DNA of 6,221 bases from Klebsiella pneumoniae (GCA_945873015.1 CAMCBY010000263.1:1-6221), one strand, 5' to 3'; shown: positions 1 to 6,080, counted from the stretch's first letter. Notes: a model not told the origin generated them from the sequence alone. Made by a program: numbers and translations.

Positions 1-660
1 CTCCCCGACAGCAATCTGGGCAGTGCTACTGCTCGGATTGAGCAACCGTACTATTTCCAATACGCCCTTACGCGGAACGATACATTGGCGTGGTGCATCA
101 AGAGCAATCTCGACAGCTTTGTCGGTCATGGCCAAACGATGCCCGTCTGTCGCCACCGCTCGAATACGACTGTTGTCCATTTCGAGTAAAAGTCCGTTGA
201 GGTAATAACGCACATCCTGGTGAGCCATTGCAAAGCTGGTACTTTCCAGAAGGTCGGAGAGCGTGTCAGTCGGCAGCTCGAGATCGACGCTGGTTTCAAA
301 GGCACCAATGCTCGGAAACTCGTCAGCGCTCATCGCCGCCAGAGAAAAGCGGCTACGACCGGAAGCAATCTTGGCCTTTGTGCCGGATGCTTCGATAGTC
401 ATTTCTGATTCTGTGGGCAGAGCCCGACAGATATCGAAAAGTTTACGTGCCGGCAGTGCGATGCTGCCTTTTTCTGCGACAGGATTTTCAATCAAACTCA
501 CAAGTTCGACTTCCATGTCGGTTGCTGTGATCTGGATACCGTTATCCCCAGCAACAATAAGTACGTTGCTCAAAATCGGCAAAGACTGCCGACGTTCAAC
601 GACGTTGTTGGCCGCCTGAAGAACTGGTAACAGTATTTCTCTTGTGATTTTGATCTTCAT
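1..660 (-). CDS. dnaN: DNA polymerase III beta subunit (sliding clamp), N-terminal part
   Basis: DnaN is the ring-shaped clamp that holds DNA polymerase III on DNA and serves as a docking platform for replication and repair proteins in the cytoplasm. The frame runs unbroken from ATG at 660 to the window edge, giving the first 220 of about 366 residues, so the gene is cut by the window and not visibly broken. Recognisable clamp blocks are residues 1-35 (MKIKITREILLPVLQ and then RRQSLPILSN), SGRSRFSL near 100-107, MAHQDVRYYLNG at 145-156 and VATDGHRLAM at 169-178. This covers domain I and most of domain II. It lies downstream of dnaA on the same strand, separated by 178 bases, in the usual dnaA-dnaN order. 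I see no clear Shine-Dalgarno sequence before the ATG. An inverted repeat at 673-689 sits 13 bases upstream and may affect expression. The family identification is very secure. Confidence 0.97.
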   Translation of the reverse strand, partial: MKIKITREILLPVLQAANNVVERRQSLPILSNVLIVAGDNGIQITATDMEVELVSLIENPVAEKGSIALPARKLFDICRALPTESEMTIEASGTKAKIASGRSRFSLAAMSADEFPSIGAFETSVDLELPTDTLSDLLESTSFAMAHQDVRYYLNGLLLEMDNSRIRAVATDGHRLAMTDKAVEIALDAPRQCIVPRKGVLEIVRLLNPSSSTAQIAVGE

Positions 661-672
661 TGTTGTGTCTGT

Positions 673-689
673 TATTAGAGCGTCTAATA
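673..689. repeat. Inverted repeat upstream of dnaN
   Basis: A perfect 7-base inverted repeat, TATTAGA / TCTAATA, with a 3-base centre (GCG) lies 13 bases before the dnaN start codon. It could be an operator, a weak leader hairpin, or part of an origin unwinding region. The minus-strand copy also resembles a -10 element (TATTAG), but no convincing -35 stands upstream. Its function is unknown. Confidence 0.4.
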
Positions 690-764
690 TCGGGGATAAC
701 TCTCATCTATTTGATTAGTATGACGAAATCACCCTGTTTTTTGCACCAAAAAGAAGGCGCTAGC

Positions 765-773
765 TGTGTATAA
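765..773 (-). promoter_or_regulatory. DnaA box TTATACACA
   Basis: The nonamer read on the minus strand matches the E. coli consensus TTATNCACA at all positions. It lies in the dnaA-dnaN spacer, 36 bases from the plus-strand box at 810-818 and in the opposite orientation. The match is seen directly; binding is inferred. Confidence 0.7.
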
Positions 774-809
774 GCAGTGAATGAAATTCCCCAGATTCAG
801 GGAGAAATT

Positions 810-818
810 TTATCCACA
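810..818 (+). promoter_or_regulatory. DnaA box TTATCCACA
   Basis: A perfect high-affinity-type DnaA box in an AT-rich context, starting 20 bases beyond the dnaA stop codon. With the box at 765-773 it forms the strongest origin-like signal in this spacer. Confidence 0.75.
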
Positions 819-838
819 AATTGCTAGACCACTTACCT

Positions 839-2191
839 TCAGGTTGTGAGTATCCTTTCAAGATTCGCGTAGTCTTCCTGAATTCGAGAGTCGCTGGCCT
901 TGAGTTCAGCCACTTTTCGGCAGGCATGAATCACGGTGGTATGGTCACGCCCACCAAATGCATCGCCGATTTCCGGGAGACTATGGTTGGTCAATTCCTT
1001 GGATAAGGCCATCGCCACTTGTCGAGGCCTGGCAATCGATCGCGTACGCCGCTTTGACAACAGATCTGCAACCCGTACCTTGTAGTACTCAGCGACCGTC
1101 TTCTGGATGTTGTCCATCGTGATTAGACGGTCCTGTAGCGCCAGGAGATCGCGAAGTGCTTCCTTGGCGAACTCCAAGGTGATCGGGTTTCCCGTGAAGT
1201 GGGCATTAGCCACCACCCGATGAAGCGCGCCTTCCAGTTCTCGGATATTCGACCGGAAACGTTTGCCGATAAAGAACGCCACTTCATGCGGCAAATCGAC
1301 ATTACTCTGTTGCGCTTTGCGCATGAGAATGGCGACCCGGGTTTCAAGCTCGGCAGGTTCTATCGCAACGGTAAGACCCCAGCCGAAACGTGATTTCAGC
1401 CGCTCCTCTACCCCCGAAACCTCTTTTGGATAACGATCGCAGGTCAGCACAATCTGCTGTTGCCCTTCAAGCAAGGCATTGAAAGTATGGAAGAATTCTT
1501 CCTGCGATCGTTCCTTGCCAGCAAAAAACTGAATATCGTCGATAAGCAGCGCGTCTACCGACCGATAAAAGCGTTTGAATTCATTGATAGCGTTATGCTG
1601 CAGAGCCTTCACCATGTCCGCCACAAATCGCTCGGAATGCAAGTAGACGACTTGTGCCGATGGCTTCTGCGCGATGATGAGATTGCCAACCGCGTGCATG
1701 AGATGGGTCTTGCCCAGGCCAACGCCGCCACAGATGAACAACGGGTTATAGGCTTTCCCATGGTTTTCAGCAACTTGTAAAGACGCCGCACGAGCCAACT
1801 GGTTGGACTTACCCTCCACAAAACTCTCGAATGTGAAGTCCTGCTTGAGTCCATTGACCCTTTTGCCCACCGGTTCCGCACGTTTTGCGGCCGTTTCGAC
1901 CGGCGGCTTCGGTGCCGTGGCAGGCGGTGTTTCTGTTTTGCTGCGGCTGACGCTGCCTATACCCATCGAGACATCAAACACCTCAACGCCTGAGAGCTGT
2001 CCGAGGATGGCGCGAATGCGGCTGCCGTACTTGTCACGAATCCAATCCAGAACAAAACGGTTGGGCGCCAGAATCTCCACGCTTTGGGCAAGTTCAACCG
2101 CCTGTAATGGTCGAATCCAGGTATTGAACTGTTGCGGTGTAAGCTCTCTTTCGAGCTGAATCAGGCACTGCTGCCAAATCGATTGCTGCAC
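839..2191 (-). CDS. dnaA: Chromosomal replication initiator protein DnaA
   Basis: DnaA is the AAA+ ATPase that binds DnaA boxes, oligomerises at oriC, opens the duplex and recruits the DnaB helicase; it also regulates transcription. The 450-residue product is slightly shorter than the 467 of E. coli, mainly through a short, Pro/Ala-rich domain II (about residues 80-110). Domain I (1-75) contains SIWQQCLIQLERELT and WIRPLQA, typical of gammaproteobacteria. The AAA+ core has Walker A GGVGLGKTH (155-163), Walker B LLIDDIQ (215-221) and the sensor-II segment SNIRELEGAL (314-323). Domain IV carries the box-binding signature IGDAFGGRDHTTVIHACRK (408-426). All key residues are present. The start is GTG at 2191-2189, common for dnaA, and gives the conserved N-terminus; there is no obvious Shine-Dalgarno sequence. 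A perfect DnaA box about 65 bases upstream suggests autoregulation. Identity is certain. Confidence 0.99.
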   Translation of the reverse strand: MQQSIWQQCLIQLERELTPQQFNTWIRPLQAVELAQSVEILAPNRFVLDWIRDKYGSRIRAILGQLSGVEVFDVSMGIGSVSRSKTETPPATAPKPPVETAAKRAEPVGKRVNGLKQDFTFESFVEGKSNQLARAASLQVAENHGKAYNPLFICGGVGLGKTHLMHAVGNLIIAQKPSAQVVYLHSERFVADMVKALQHNAINEFKRFYRSVDALLIDDIQFFAGKERSQEEFFHTFNALLEGQQQIVLTCDRYPKEVSGVEERLKSRFGWGLTVAIEPAELETRVAILMRKAQQSNVDLPHEVAFFIGKRFRSNIRELEGALHRVVANAHFTGNPITLEFAKEALRDLLALQDRLITMDNIQKTVAEYYKVRVADLLSKRRTRSIARPRQVAMALSKELTNHSLPEIGDAFGGRDHTTVIHACRKVAELKASDSRIQEDYANLERILTT

Positions 2192-2256
2192 GTCGTTTTG
2201 CTTTTTTTGTATGTCGTACGGGAGGGGCTTGGCGAGTGTATACGCCTTGCGAAACC

Positions 2257-2265
2257 TTATCCACA
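2257..2265 (+). promoter_or_regulatory. DnaA box TTATCCACA upstream of dnaA
   Basis: A perfect 9-of-9 DnaA box about 65 bases upstream of the dnaA GTG start and 35 bases upstream of the rpmH -35 element. It is well placed for DnaA to repress its own promoter and perhaps to tune rpmH. The match is seen directly; the regulatory role is inferred from the known autoregulation of dnaA in other bacteria. Confidence 0.7.
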
Positions 2266-2299
2266 GGGCTCAAAGCGGCTCGAGCAAAGCCCGTGAACA

Positions 2300-2328
2300 T
2301 TGACATAATTCCGAGACTTACCTACCAT
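2300..2328 (+). promoter_or_regulatory. Sigma70-type promoter for rpmH-rnpA-yidC-mnmE
   Basis: A perfect -35 TTGACA (2300-2305) is followed after exactly 17 bases by TACCAT (2323-2328), which matches the -10 consensus at 4 of 6 positions. Transcription would start near 2335, leaving a leader of about 74 bases before the rpmH ATG. The bases just after the -10 are C-rich (ATCACGCCCC), like the GC-rich discriminators of stringently controlled ribosomal promoters. Growth-rate and ppGpp control is therefore plausible but inferred. No other convincing promoter is seen before rnpA, yidC or mnmE, so the four genes may share this one. Confidence 0.7.
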
Positions 2329-2408
2329 CACGCCCCTTTCTAGCGCCCCGTTCGCGCGCGGACATCATCTCCCGCCGGCCGACAACCAAACCAAAAGATG
2401 GACTCAAG

Positions 2409-2543
2409 ATGAAAAGAACATTCCAACCCAGCCGCCTCAAGCGCGCCCGCAATCATGGCTTCCGCGCTCGTATGAAAACCAAAGGCGGTCGGCGCGTTCT
2501 GAAAGCTCGACGCGCCCGTGGCCGGCTGCGATTGACTCCCTGA
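2409..2543 (+). CDS. rpmH: 50S ribosomal protein L34
   Basis: L34 is a tiny basic protein of the large ribosomal subunit. The 44-residue product starts MKRTFQPSRLKRARNHGFRA and ends GRLRLTP, a near-textbook L34 rich in Arg and Lys; E. coli L34 has 46 residues. The start is ATG at 2409. An ATG at 2398 opens a 4-codon frame (Met-Asp-Ser-Arg) whose TGA overlaps the rpmH start as ATGA, so a minimal coupled leader is possible. It is the first gene of the rightward cluster behind the promoter at 2300-2328. Its TGA (2541-2543) overlaps the proposed CTG start of rnpA. The rnpA frame has no stop codon across the whole of rpmH. Confidence 0.98.
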   Translation: MKRTFQPSRLKRARNHGFRARMKTKGGRRVLKARRARGRLRLTP

Positions 2544-2950
2544 GTCCCGCTCTCGGCGGTAGCGACGCAGACCCGCCTTCGAGAAAATTCCGCCCCGCCC
2601 AGCGCCTGCGAGCCTCAGCGGATTTTACGGCCCTTCTCGAAGCCGGGCACCGTTACAACGACGCACGGTTCGTCATTTATTACCGCCCCAACGCCGCCGA
2701 CAAGGCGCGTCTTGGCCTCGCAGTCAGCAAACGCGTTGCAAGGAAAGCGAATCGCCGCAACCAACTCAAGCGCTTGTTGCGCGAGACTTTTCGCAGCTTG
2801 AGTTGGTGCTTGCCATCCTTGGACATTTTCGTTTTGCTCAAACCTCATGCCGCTTCCATCGACGGCGAAGAGTTGCGCACCAGCGTCACGCGTGCTTTCG
2901 GCAATCTCACCACCAAACCCACACGCCATTCCCTGCCACGCAAACGATAA
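2540..2950 (+). CDS. rnpA: Ribonuclease P protein component, probable CTG start
   Basis: RnpA binds the catalytic RNA of RNase P and helps it remove 5' leaders from precursor tRNAs. The frame ends at TAA 2948-2950. Its diagnostic parts are FRPAQRLRASADFTALLEAG (residues 17-36), ARLGLAVSKRV (56-66) and the basic helix NRRNQLKRLLRETFRS (71-86). The usual RNR motif reads RNQ here. No ATG, GTG or TTG lies in frame before the conserved N-terminus, and the first in-frame TTG (2774) falls after the basic motif. The best start is CTG at 2540-2542, overlapping the rpmH stop, giving 136 residues, within the usual range. ATT at 2531 is a less attractive option. No Shine-Dalgarno sequence is visible, so coupling to rpmH termination is likely. 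Gene finders limited to standard starts would miss or truncate it. Identity is secure; the start is uncertain. Confidence 0.93.
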   Translation: MSPALGGSDADPPSRKFRPAQRLRASADFTALLEAGHRYNDARFVIYYRPNAADKARLGLAVSKRVARKANRRNQLKRLLRETFRSLSWCLPSLDIFVLLKPHAASIDGEELRTSVTRAFGNLTTKPTRHSLPRKR

Positions 2951-2968
2951 AGAAGATTTCCCGACACC

Positions 2969-4612
2969 ATGGAACATTTACGCCTGCTTTTGATCGTGGC
3001 GCTGACTTTTACTGGTTTCCAGCTATGGGAAGCCTGGCAGAAAGATTATGGCCCGACGCCGGTCGCCACGAGCCCTGCCACCACAGACGCGCCCTCTGCA
3101 ACGAGTGTTACTCCGCCACCCGTGCCGGCTCCTGCCGAGTTGCGCGCCGAAGCCGCAAATGCGTCGCCCGCAAGCAACCCAGCCGAAGCACCGACCGCAC
3201 GTATCATCACGGCCAAGACCGACCTCTTTGAATTAAAAATTTCTACCGCTGGTGGCACGCTTGAAAGCGTGTCATTGCTCGCTTATCCGACCAGTTCCCA
3301 CGCAGGCGCACCGCCGGTAGAACTGCTCGGCACTGATGCCAGCCGGGTATTCATCGAAGAAAGTGGCCTCACCGGATCGGACAGCTTACCCACCCATCAC
3401 AGTGTCTACACCGCCGAAAACGACAACTACCAACTCGCCGACGGCGCTGCGCAACTTGTCATCCCACTGCGCTGGACTGCTGCCAACGGGGTGATAGTTG
3501 AGAAACGTTTCACTCTCAGTCGTGGCGCCTATGTCATCACGGTCGAGCATGAAATCATCAACAACAGCGCCGAACCGATACGCGCACATGCTTATGCGCA
3601 ATTGAAGCGCAATGACGAATCGTCCTACCGCGGTACGGTCTACACCTTTACCGGGCCCGCCCTGTCGACGCCGGAAAAGCCGTTCGAAAAATTCAAGTTC
3701 GACGACATCAAAGACGCACCTATCGCGGTGTCAGCACAAGGTGCCTGGATTGGCATCATCCAGCATTATTTCGTCACCGCTCTGCTGCCGCCCCCCGACG
3801 CTACTTACCACTTCTATTCAAAGATTCTCGACGACACTCATTATCTCGTCGGCTACCAGGGGCCGGAAACCACCGTCGCCGCGAACGCGAGCCACACCCT
3901 CACGAGTCGCGCTTACATAGGTCCGAAACGCCACGACATCATTGCCGACGTCGCACCGGGACTCGAGTTGAGTGTCGATTTCGGCGTGCTGTGGTTCATC
4001 GCTAAACCTTTGTTCCTGACCTTGCGCGCTATTCACGATATGACGGGCAACTGGGGCTTCGCGATTATCCTCGTGACCTTGTTGCTGAAATTGATGTTTT
4101 TCCCGTTGTCCGCCGCAGGCTACCGCTCGATGGCCAATATGCGCCGCGTGCAGCCGCGCATGGTGGCGCTAAAAGAGCGCTTCGGTGACGACCGTGCCCA
4201 GCTTAATCAGGCGATGATGAAGCTCTACAAGGACGAAAAGATCAATCCGCTCGGCGGATGTCTGCCCATCCTGATCCAGATCCCGGTGTTTATCGCCCTT
4301 TATTGGGTGTTGCTGGAAAGTGTTGAGATGCGTCAGGCGCCGTTCATTCTGTGGGTGCACGACCTCTCGGAGAAAGACCCGTTCTTTGTGCTGCCGCTGT
4401 TGATGGGCATCAGCATGTGGGGCCAACAGAAACTCAATCCTGCCCCCATCGACCCGATGCAGGCCAAGGTCATGCAAATCATGCCGATCATGTTCACGGT
4501 GTTTTTTGCGTTCTTCCCCGCTGGTCTGGTGCTGTACTGGTTCGTGAACAACATGCTCTCGATTGCGCAGCAATGGCAGATCACTCGGGCCATCGAGGCT
4601 AAAGCAGCCTGA
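2969..4612 (+). CDS. yidC: Membrane protein insertase YidC (Oxa1 family)
   Basis: YidC inserts and folds inner-membrane proteins, alone or with SecYEG, including respiratory and ATP synthase subunits. The 547-residue protein matches the gram-negative form (E. coli 548). Residues 1-20 form the N-terminal membrane anchor, followed by a Pro/Ala/Thr-rich linker to about 75 and the large periplasmic P1 domain to about 330. The conserved Oxa1 core follows: the segment starting W362-G363-F364, cytoplasmic hairpin MANMRRVQP, INPLGGC (425-431), IQIPVFIALYWVLL, SVEMRQAPF, and the final FPAGLVLYWFVNN segment. The hydrophilic-groove position held by Arg366 in E. coli is Lys374 here, a conservative change that keeps the positive charge. 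ATG at 2969 follows rnpA by 18 bases, with AAAGAAG as a weak ribosome site. Its TGA (4610-4612) overlaps the proposed mnmE start. Confidence 0.98.
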   Translation: MEHLRLLLIVALTFTGFQLWEAWQKDYGPTPVATSPATTDAPSATSVTPPPVPAPAELRAEAANASPASNPAEAPTARIITAKTDLFELKISTAGGTLESVSLLAYPTSSHAGAPPVELLGTDASRVFIEESGLTGSDSLPTHHSVYTAENDNYQLADGAAQLVIPLRWTAANGVIVEKRFTLSRGAYVITVEHEIINNSAEPIRAHAYAQLKRNDESSYRGTVYTFTGPALSTPEKPFEKFKFDDIKDAPIAVSAQGAWIGIIQHYFVTALLPPPDATYHFYSKILDDTHYLVGYQGPETTVAANASHTLTSRAYIGPKRHDIIADVAPGLELSVDFGVLWFIAKPLFLTLRAIHDMTGNWGFAIILVTLLLKLMFFPLSAAGYRSMANMRRVQPRMVALKERFGDDRAQLNQAMMKLYKDEKINPLGGCLPILIQIPVFIALYWVLLESVEMRQAPFILWVHDLSEKDPFFVLPLLMGISMWGQQKLNPAPIDPMQAKVMQIMPIMFTVFFAFFPAGLVLYWFVNNMLSIAQQWQITRAIEAKAA

Positions 4613-5976
4613 GCAAGCCAGCAGTAACGGCGAGCGATACCATCGCCGCCATCGCGAGCGCACAGGGGCGCGCGGCCTTGGGCGTCGTTCGCGCGTCAGG
4701 GCCGGCAGTGCTCCAACTGTTGTCTGCCCTGACAGGCTCGGTTCCGCCGCCGCGCCAGGCCGTTTATCGTCAGTTCCGCGGCAGTGACGGCGACATCGTC
4801 GATGCAGGACTGGTGCTCTATTTTGCAGCGCCGGCCTCCTACACCGGTGAAGACCTCTGCGAGTTTCATACCCACGGCAATCCCTTCGTCATGCAGGCTT
4901 TGCTCGAAGCTCTTTGTCGCCACGGTGCGCGGCTCGCTCGGCCGGGAGAGTTTTCCGAACGTGCGTTCCGCAATGGCAAACTCGATCTCGCCCAGGCCGA
5001 AGCGGTCGCCGATCTCATCGAGAGCCGTTCGATTCGTGCCGCGCGCTCGGCATTGCGCACATTACGCGGTGAGTTTTCGCTTCAGATAACGGCGATGGTC
5101 GAAACCTTGACCAGCACGCGGGTTGCTTTCGAAGGCGCCATCGATTTTCCGGATGACATCCCCGGTGACGCACTTGCCGCCGCGCAATATCCCCGCATCG
5201 AAGTCTTACGTGCCCGCATCATTGAGCTTCTGCGTACAGCGTGCAAAGGCGCAACGCTGAACAACGGCGCAACCGTCGCAATCGTTGGTGCGCCCAACGT
5301 CGGCAAGTCGACCCTGCTCAACCGCCTCGCCCGCTCCGACAAAGCCATCGTCAGCGATATTCCCGGCACCACCCGCGACATCATTGAAGTCGATACTCTG
5401 GTCTGCGATGTGCCCGTACGTTTGTGTGACACGGCCGGCTTACGGGAAACCCAGGATCCGTTGGAACAGGAGGGCATTCGTCGTGCCAACGATGCAATGA
5501 ACAACGCTGACCTCATCGTTTTGATGACGGACGACCCAACCCTGAGACCCATCGATGCATTGTTTGCACAACTTGGCCAACTGAAACCCGAAGGCACGCG
5601 CATTCTGGTTGTGCATAATAAAATCGACACACGCGGCGGCATCGCACAACGCATGAGCTCAGACGGGGATGCGCACCTGTTCCTCTCCGCACGCGAAGGA
5701 ACAGGGATAAAATTGTTCGAAGATACGCTCGGTGCCCTGCTCGGTATTGAAGCCACGGAAGAAAATGAATTTGTCGCACGCGCTCGTCATTTGTCGGCCT
5801 TACAACTCGCCTTGACCGAACTAGAGCCGCTCGACCTCACCCTCGCCCGTCGTGCGCCCGAACTCACCGCCGAAGGTCTGCGGCGTGCAGCCGACGCGTT
5901 ACATTCGATCGTCGGCGGAGGCGGCAGCGAGGTCTTATTAGGCGAGATTTTTTCGCGCTTCTGTATCGGAAAGTAG
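4609..5976 (+). CDS. mnmE: tRNA modification GTPase MnmE, probable CTG start
   Basis: MnmE (TrmE/ThdF) works with MnmG to install the 5-carboxymethylaminomethyl-type group on wobble uridine 34 of certain tRNAs, using GTP hydrolysis and a folate cofactor. The N-terminal folate-binding domain shows DTIAAIASAQGRAALGVVRA, YTGEDLCEF and ARPGEFSERAFRNGKLDLAQ. The inserted G domain has G1 GAPNVGKST (227-235), GTTRD (253-257), DTAG (274-277) and NKID (337-340). The C-terminus keeps the FCIGK motif with Cys452. A TTG at 4678 would delete the conserved first 23 residues. CTG at 4609-4611, overlapping the yidC TGA, restores them and gives 455 residues, close to the 454 of E. coli. A GAGG at 4595-4598 stands 10 bases upstream and may act as ribosome site. 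The last 18 bases double as a probable integration site. Confidence 0.95.
   Translation: MSKPAVTASDTIAAIASAQGRAALGVVRASGPAVLQLLSALTGSVPPPRQAVYRQFRGSDGDIVDAGLVLYFAAPASYTGEDLCEFHTHGNPFVMQALLEALCRHGARLARPGEFSERAFRNGKLDLAQAEAVADLIESRSIRAARSALRTLRGEFSLQITAMVETLTSTRVAFEGAIDFPDDIPGDALAAAQYPRIEVLRARIIELLRTACKGATLNNGATVAIVGAPNVGKSTLLNRLARSDKAIVSDIPGTTRDIIEVDTLVCDVPVRLCDTAGLRETQDPLEQEGIRRANDAMNNADLIVLMTDDPTLRPIDALFAQLGQLKPEGTRILVVHNKIDTRGGIAQRMSSDGDAHLFLSAREGTGIKLFEDTLGALLGIEATEENEFVARARHLSALQLALTELEPLDLTLARRAPELTAEGLRRAADALHSIVGGGGSEVLLGEIFSRFCIGK
5959..5976 (+). other. Probable SGI1-type attachment site (attL core) at the 3' end of mnmE
   Basis: The last 18 bases of mnmE encode Phe-Cys-Ile-Gly-Lys and the stop. 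They read TTCTGTATCGGAAAGTAG. As I recall it, the SGI1 left direct repeat in trmE is TTCTGTATCGGTAAGTAA, so 16 of 18 positions agree. Because the sequence encodes a conserved motif, similarity alone does not prove integration. A tyrosine-integrase start 208 bases downstream in the expected orientation makes a used site likely. mnmE remains intact, as is normal for this kind of insertion. The second repeat copy must lie outside the window. Confidence 0.65.
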
Positions 5977-6080
5977 AGACAGGAATTCCCAGGAACGCTC
6001 AAGCCCTCTCAGCGACCCATTTTCCCCGTTTATTCCGCAGGAAATAGCCCTTTTCCGTTCCTCGCCCGCCTCAAGGATTC

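Larger units (their letters stand above)
661..838. other. dnaA-dnaN spacer, candidate oriC segment
   Basis: This 178-base spacer has no gene. It is more AT-rich than the flanking coding DNA and carries two perfect DnaA boxes (TTATACACA on the minus strand at 765-773, TTATCCACA on the plus strand at 810-818). A 7-of-9 match, TTATCCCCG, lies on the minus strand at 691-699. Bacterial origins often lie beside dnaA, in the dnaA-dnaN or rpmH-dnaA spacer, so this is a reasonable oriC candidate. Three boxes is a low count for an origin, and I find no GATC site in the spacer and no clear AT-rich 13-mer array. It could instead be a DnaA-responsive control region, with the origin in the 2192-2408 spacer or split between both. 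The origin assignment is inference from boxes and gene order. Confidence 0.5.
2192..2408. other. Divergent dnaA/rpmH control region
   Basis: This 217-base spacer lies between divergent dnaA and rpmH and holds no gene beyond a possible 4-codon mini-ORF at its end. It contains one perfect DnaA box (2257-2265), a weaker 7-of-9 match on the minus strand (2235-2243), a T-rich tract near 2196-2209 and the rpmH promoter (2300-2328). In Pseudomonas-type chromosomes the rpmH-dnaA spacer can itself act as origin. With so few boxes here, joint control of dnaA and rpmH is the safer reading. No GATC sites are seen. The minus strand has a TATACA/TATACT-like -10 sequence around 2235-2242 that could serve dnaA, with a poor -35. 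Confidence 0.6.

Noticed and set aside
1425..1433. DnaA-box-like TTATCCAAA (minus strand) inside dnaA
   Set aside because: One mismatch, isolated, and within conserved coding sequence; likely chance.
2615..2977. 120-residue minus-strand frame over rnpA
   Set aside because: It is antisense to the convincing RnpA frame. It stands out only because rnpA itself lacks a standard start.
2803..3231. 142-residue plus-strand frame spanning rnpA and yidC, considered as a possible displaced yidD
   Set aside because: It has none of the YidD features, is His/Arg-rich, and is out of frame with two solid genes that cover its whole length.
4169..4663. 164-residue open frame on the minus strand over the yidC 3' end
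   Set aside because: It is antisense to the conserved Oxa1 core and shows no family resemblance; a shadow frame.
5082..5756. 224-residue open frame on the minus strand inside mnmE
   Set aside because: It lies antisense to a clearly conserved GTPase domain and has the Arg/Ser-rich composition of a shadow frame, with no recognisable domain.
4678..5976. TTG at 4678 as the mnmE start, giving 432 residues
   Set aside because: It removes the conserved N-terminal DTIAAIASAQGRAAL segment, which is encoded in the same frame just upstream. The CTG at 4609 gives the family-typical length.
5977..6080. Rho-independent terminator after mnmE
   Set aside because: Short palindromes such as GGAATTCC are present, but no stable GC stem followed by a T-run is seen.
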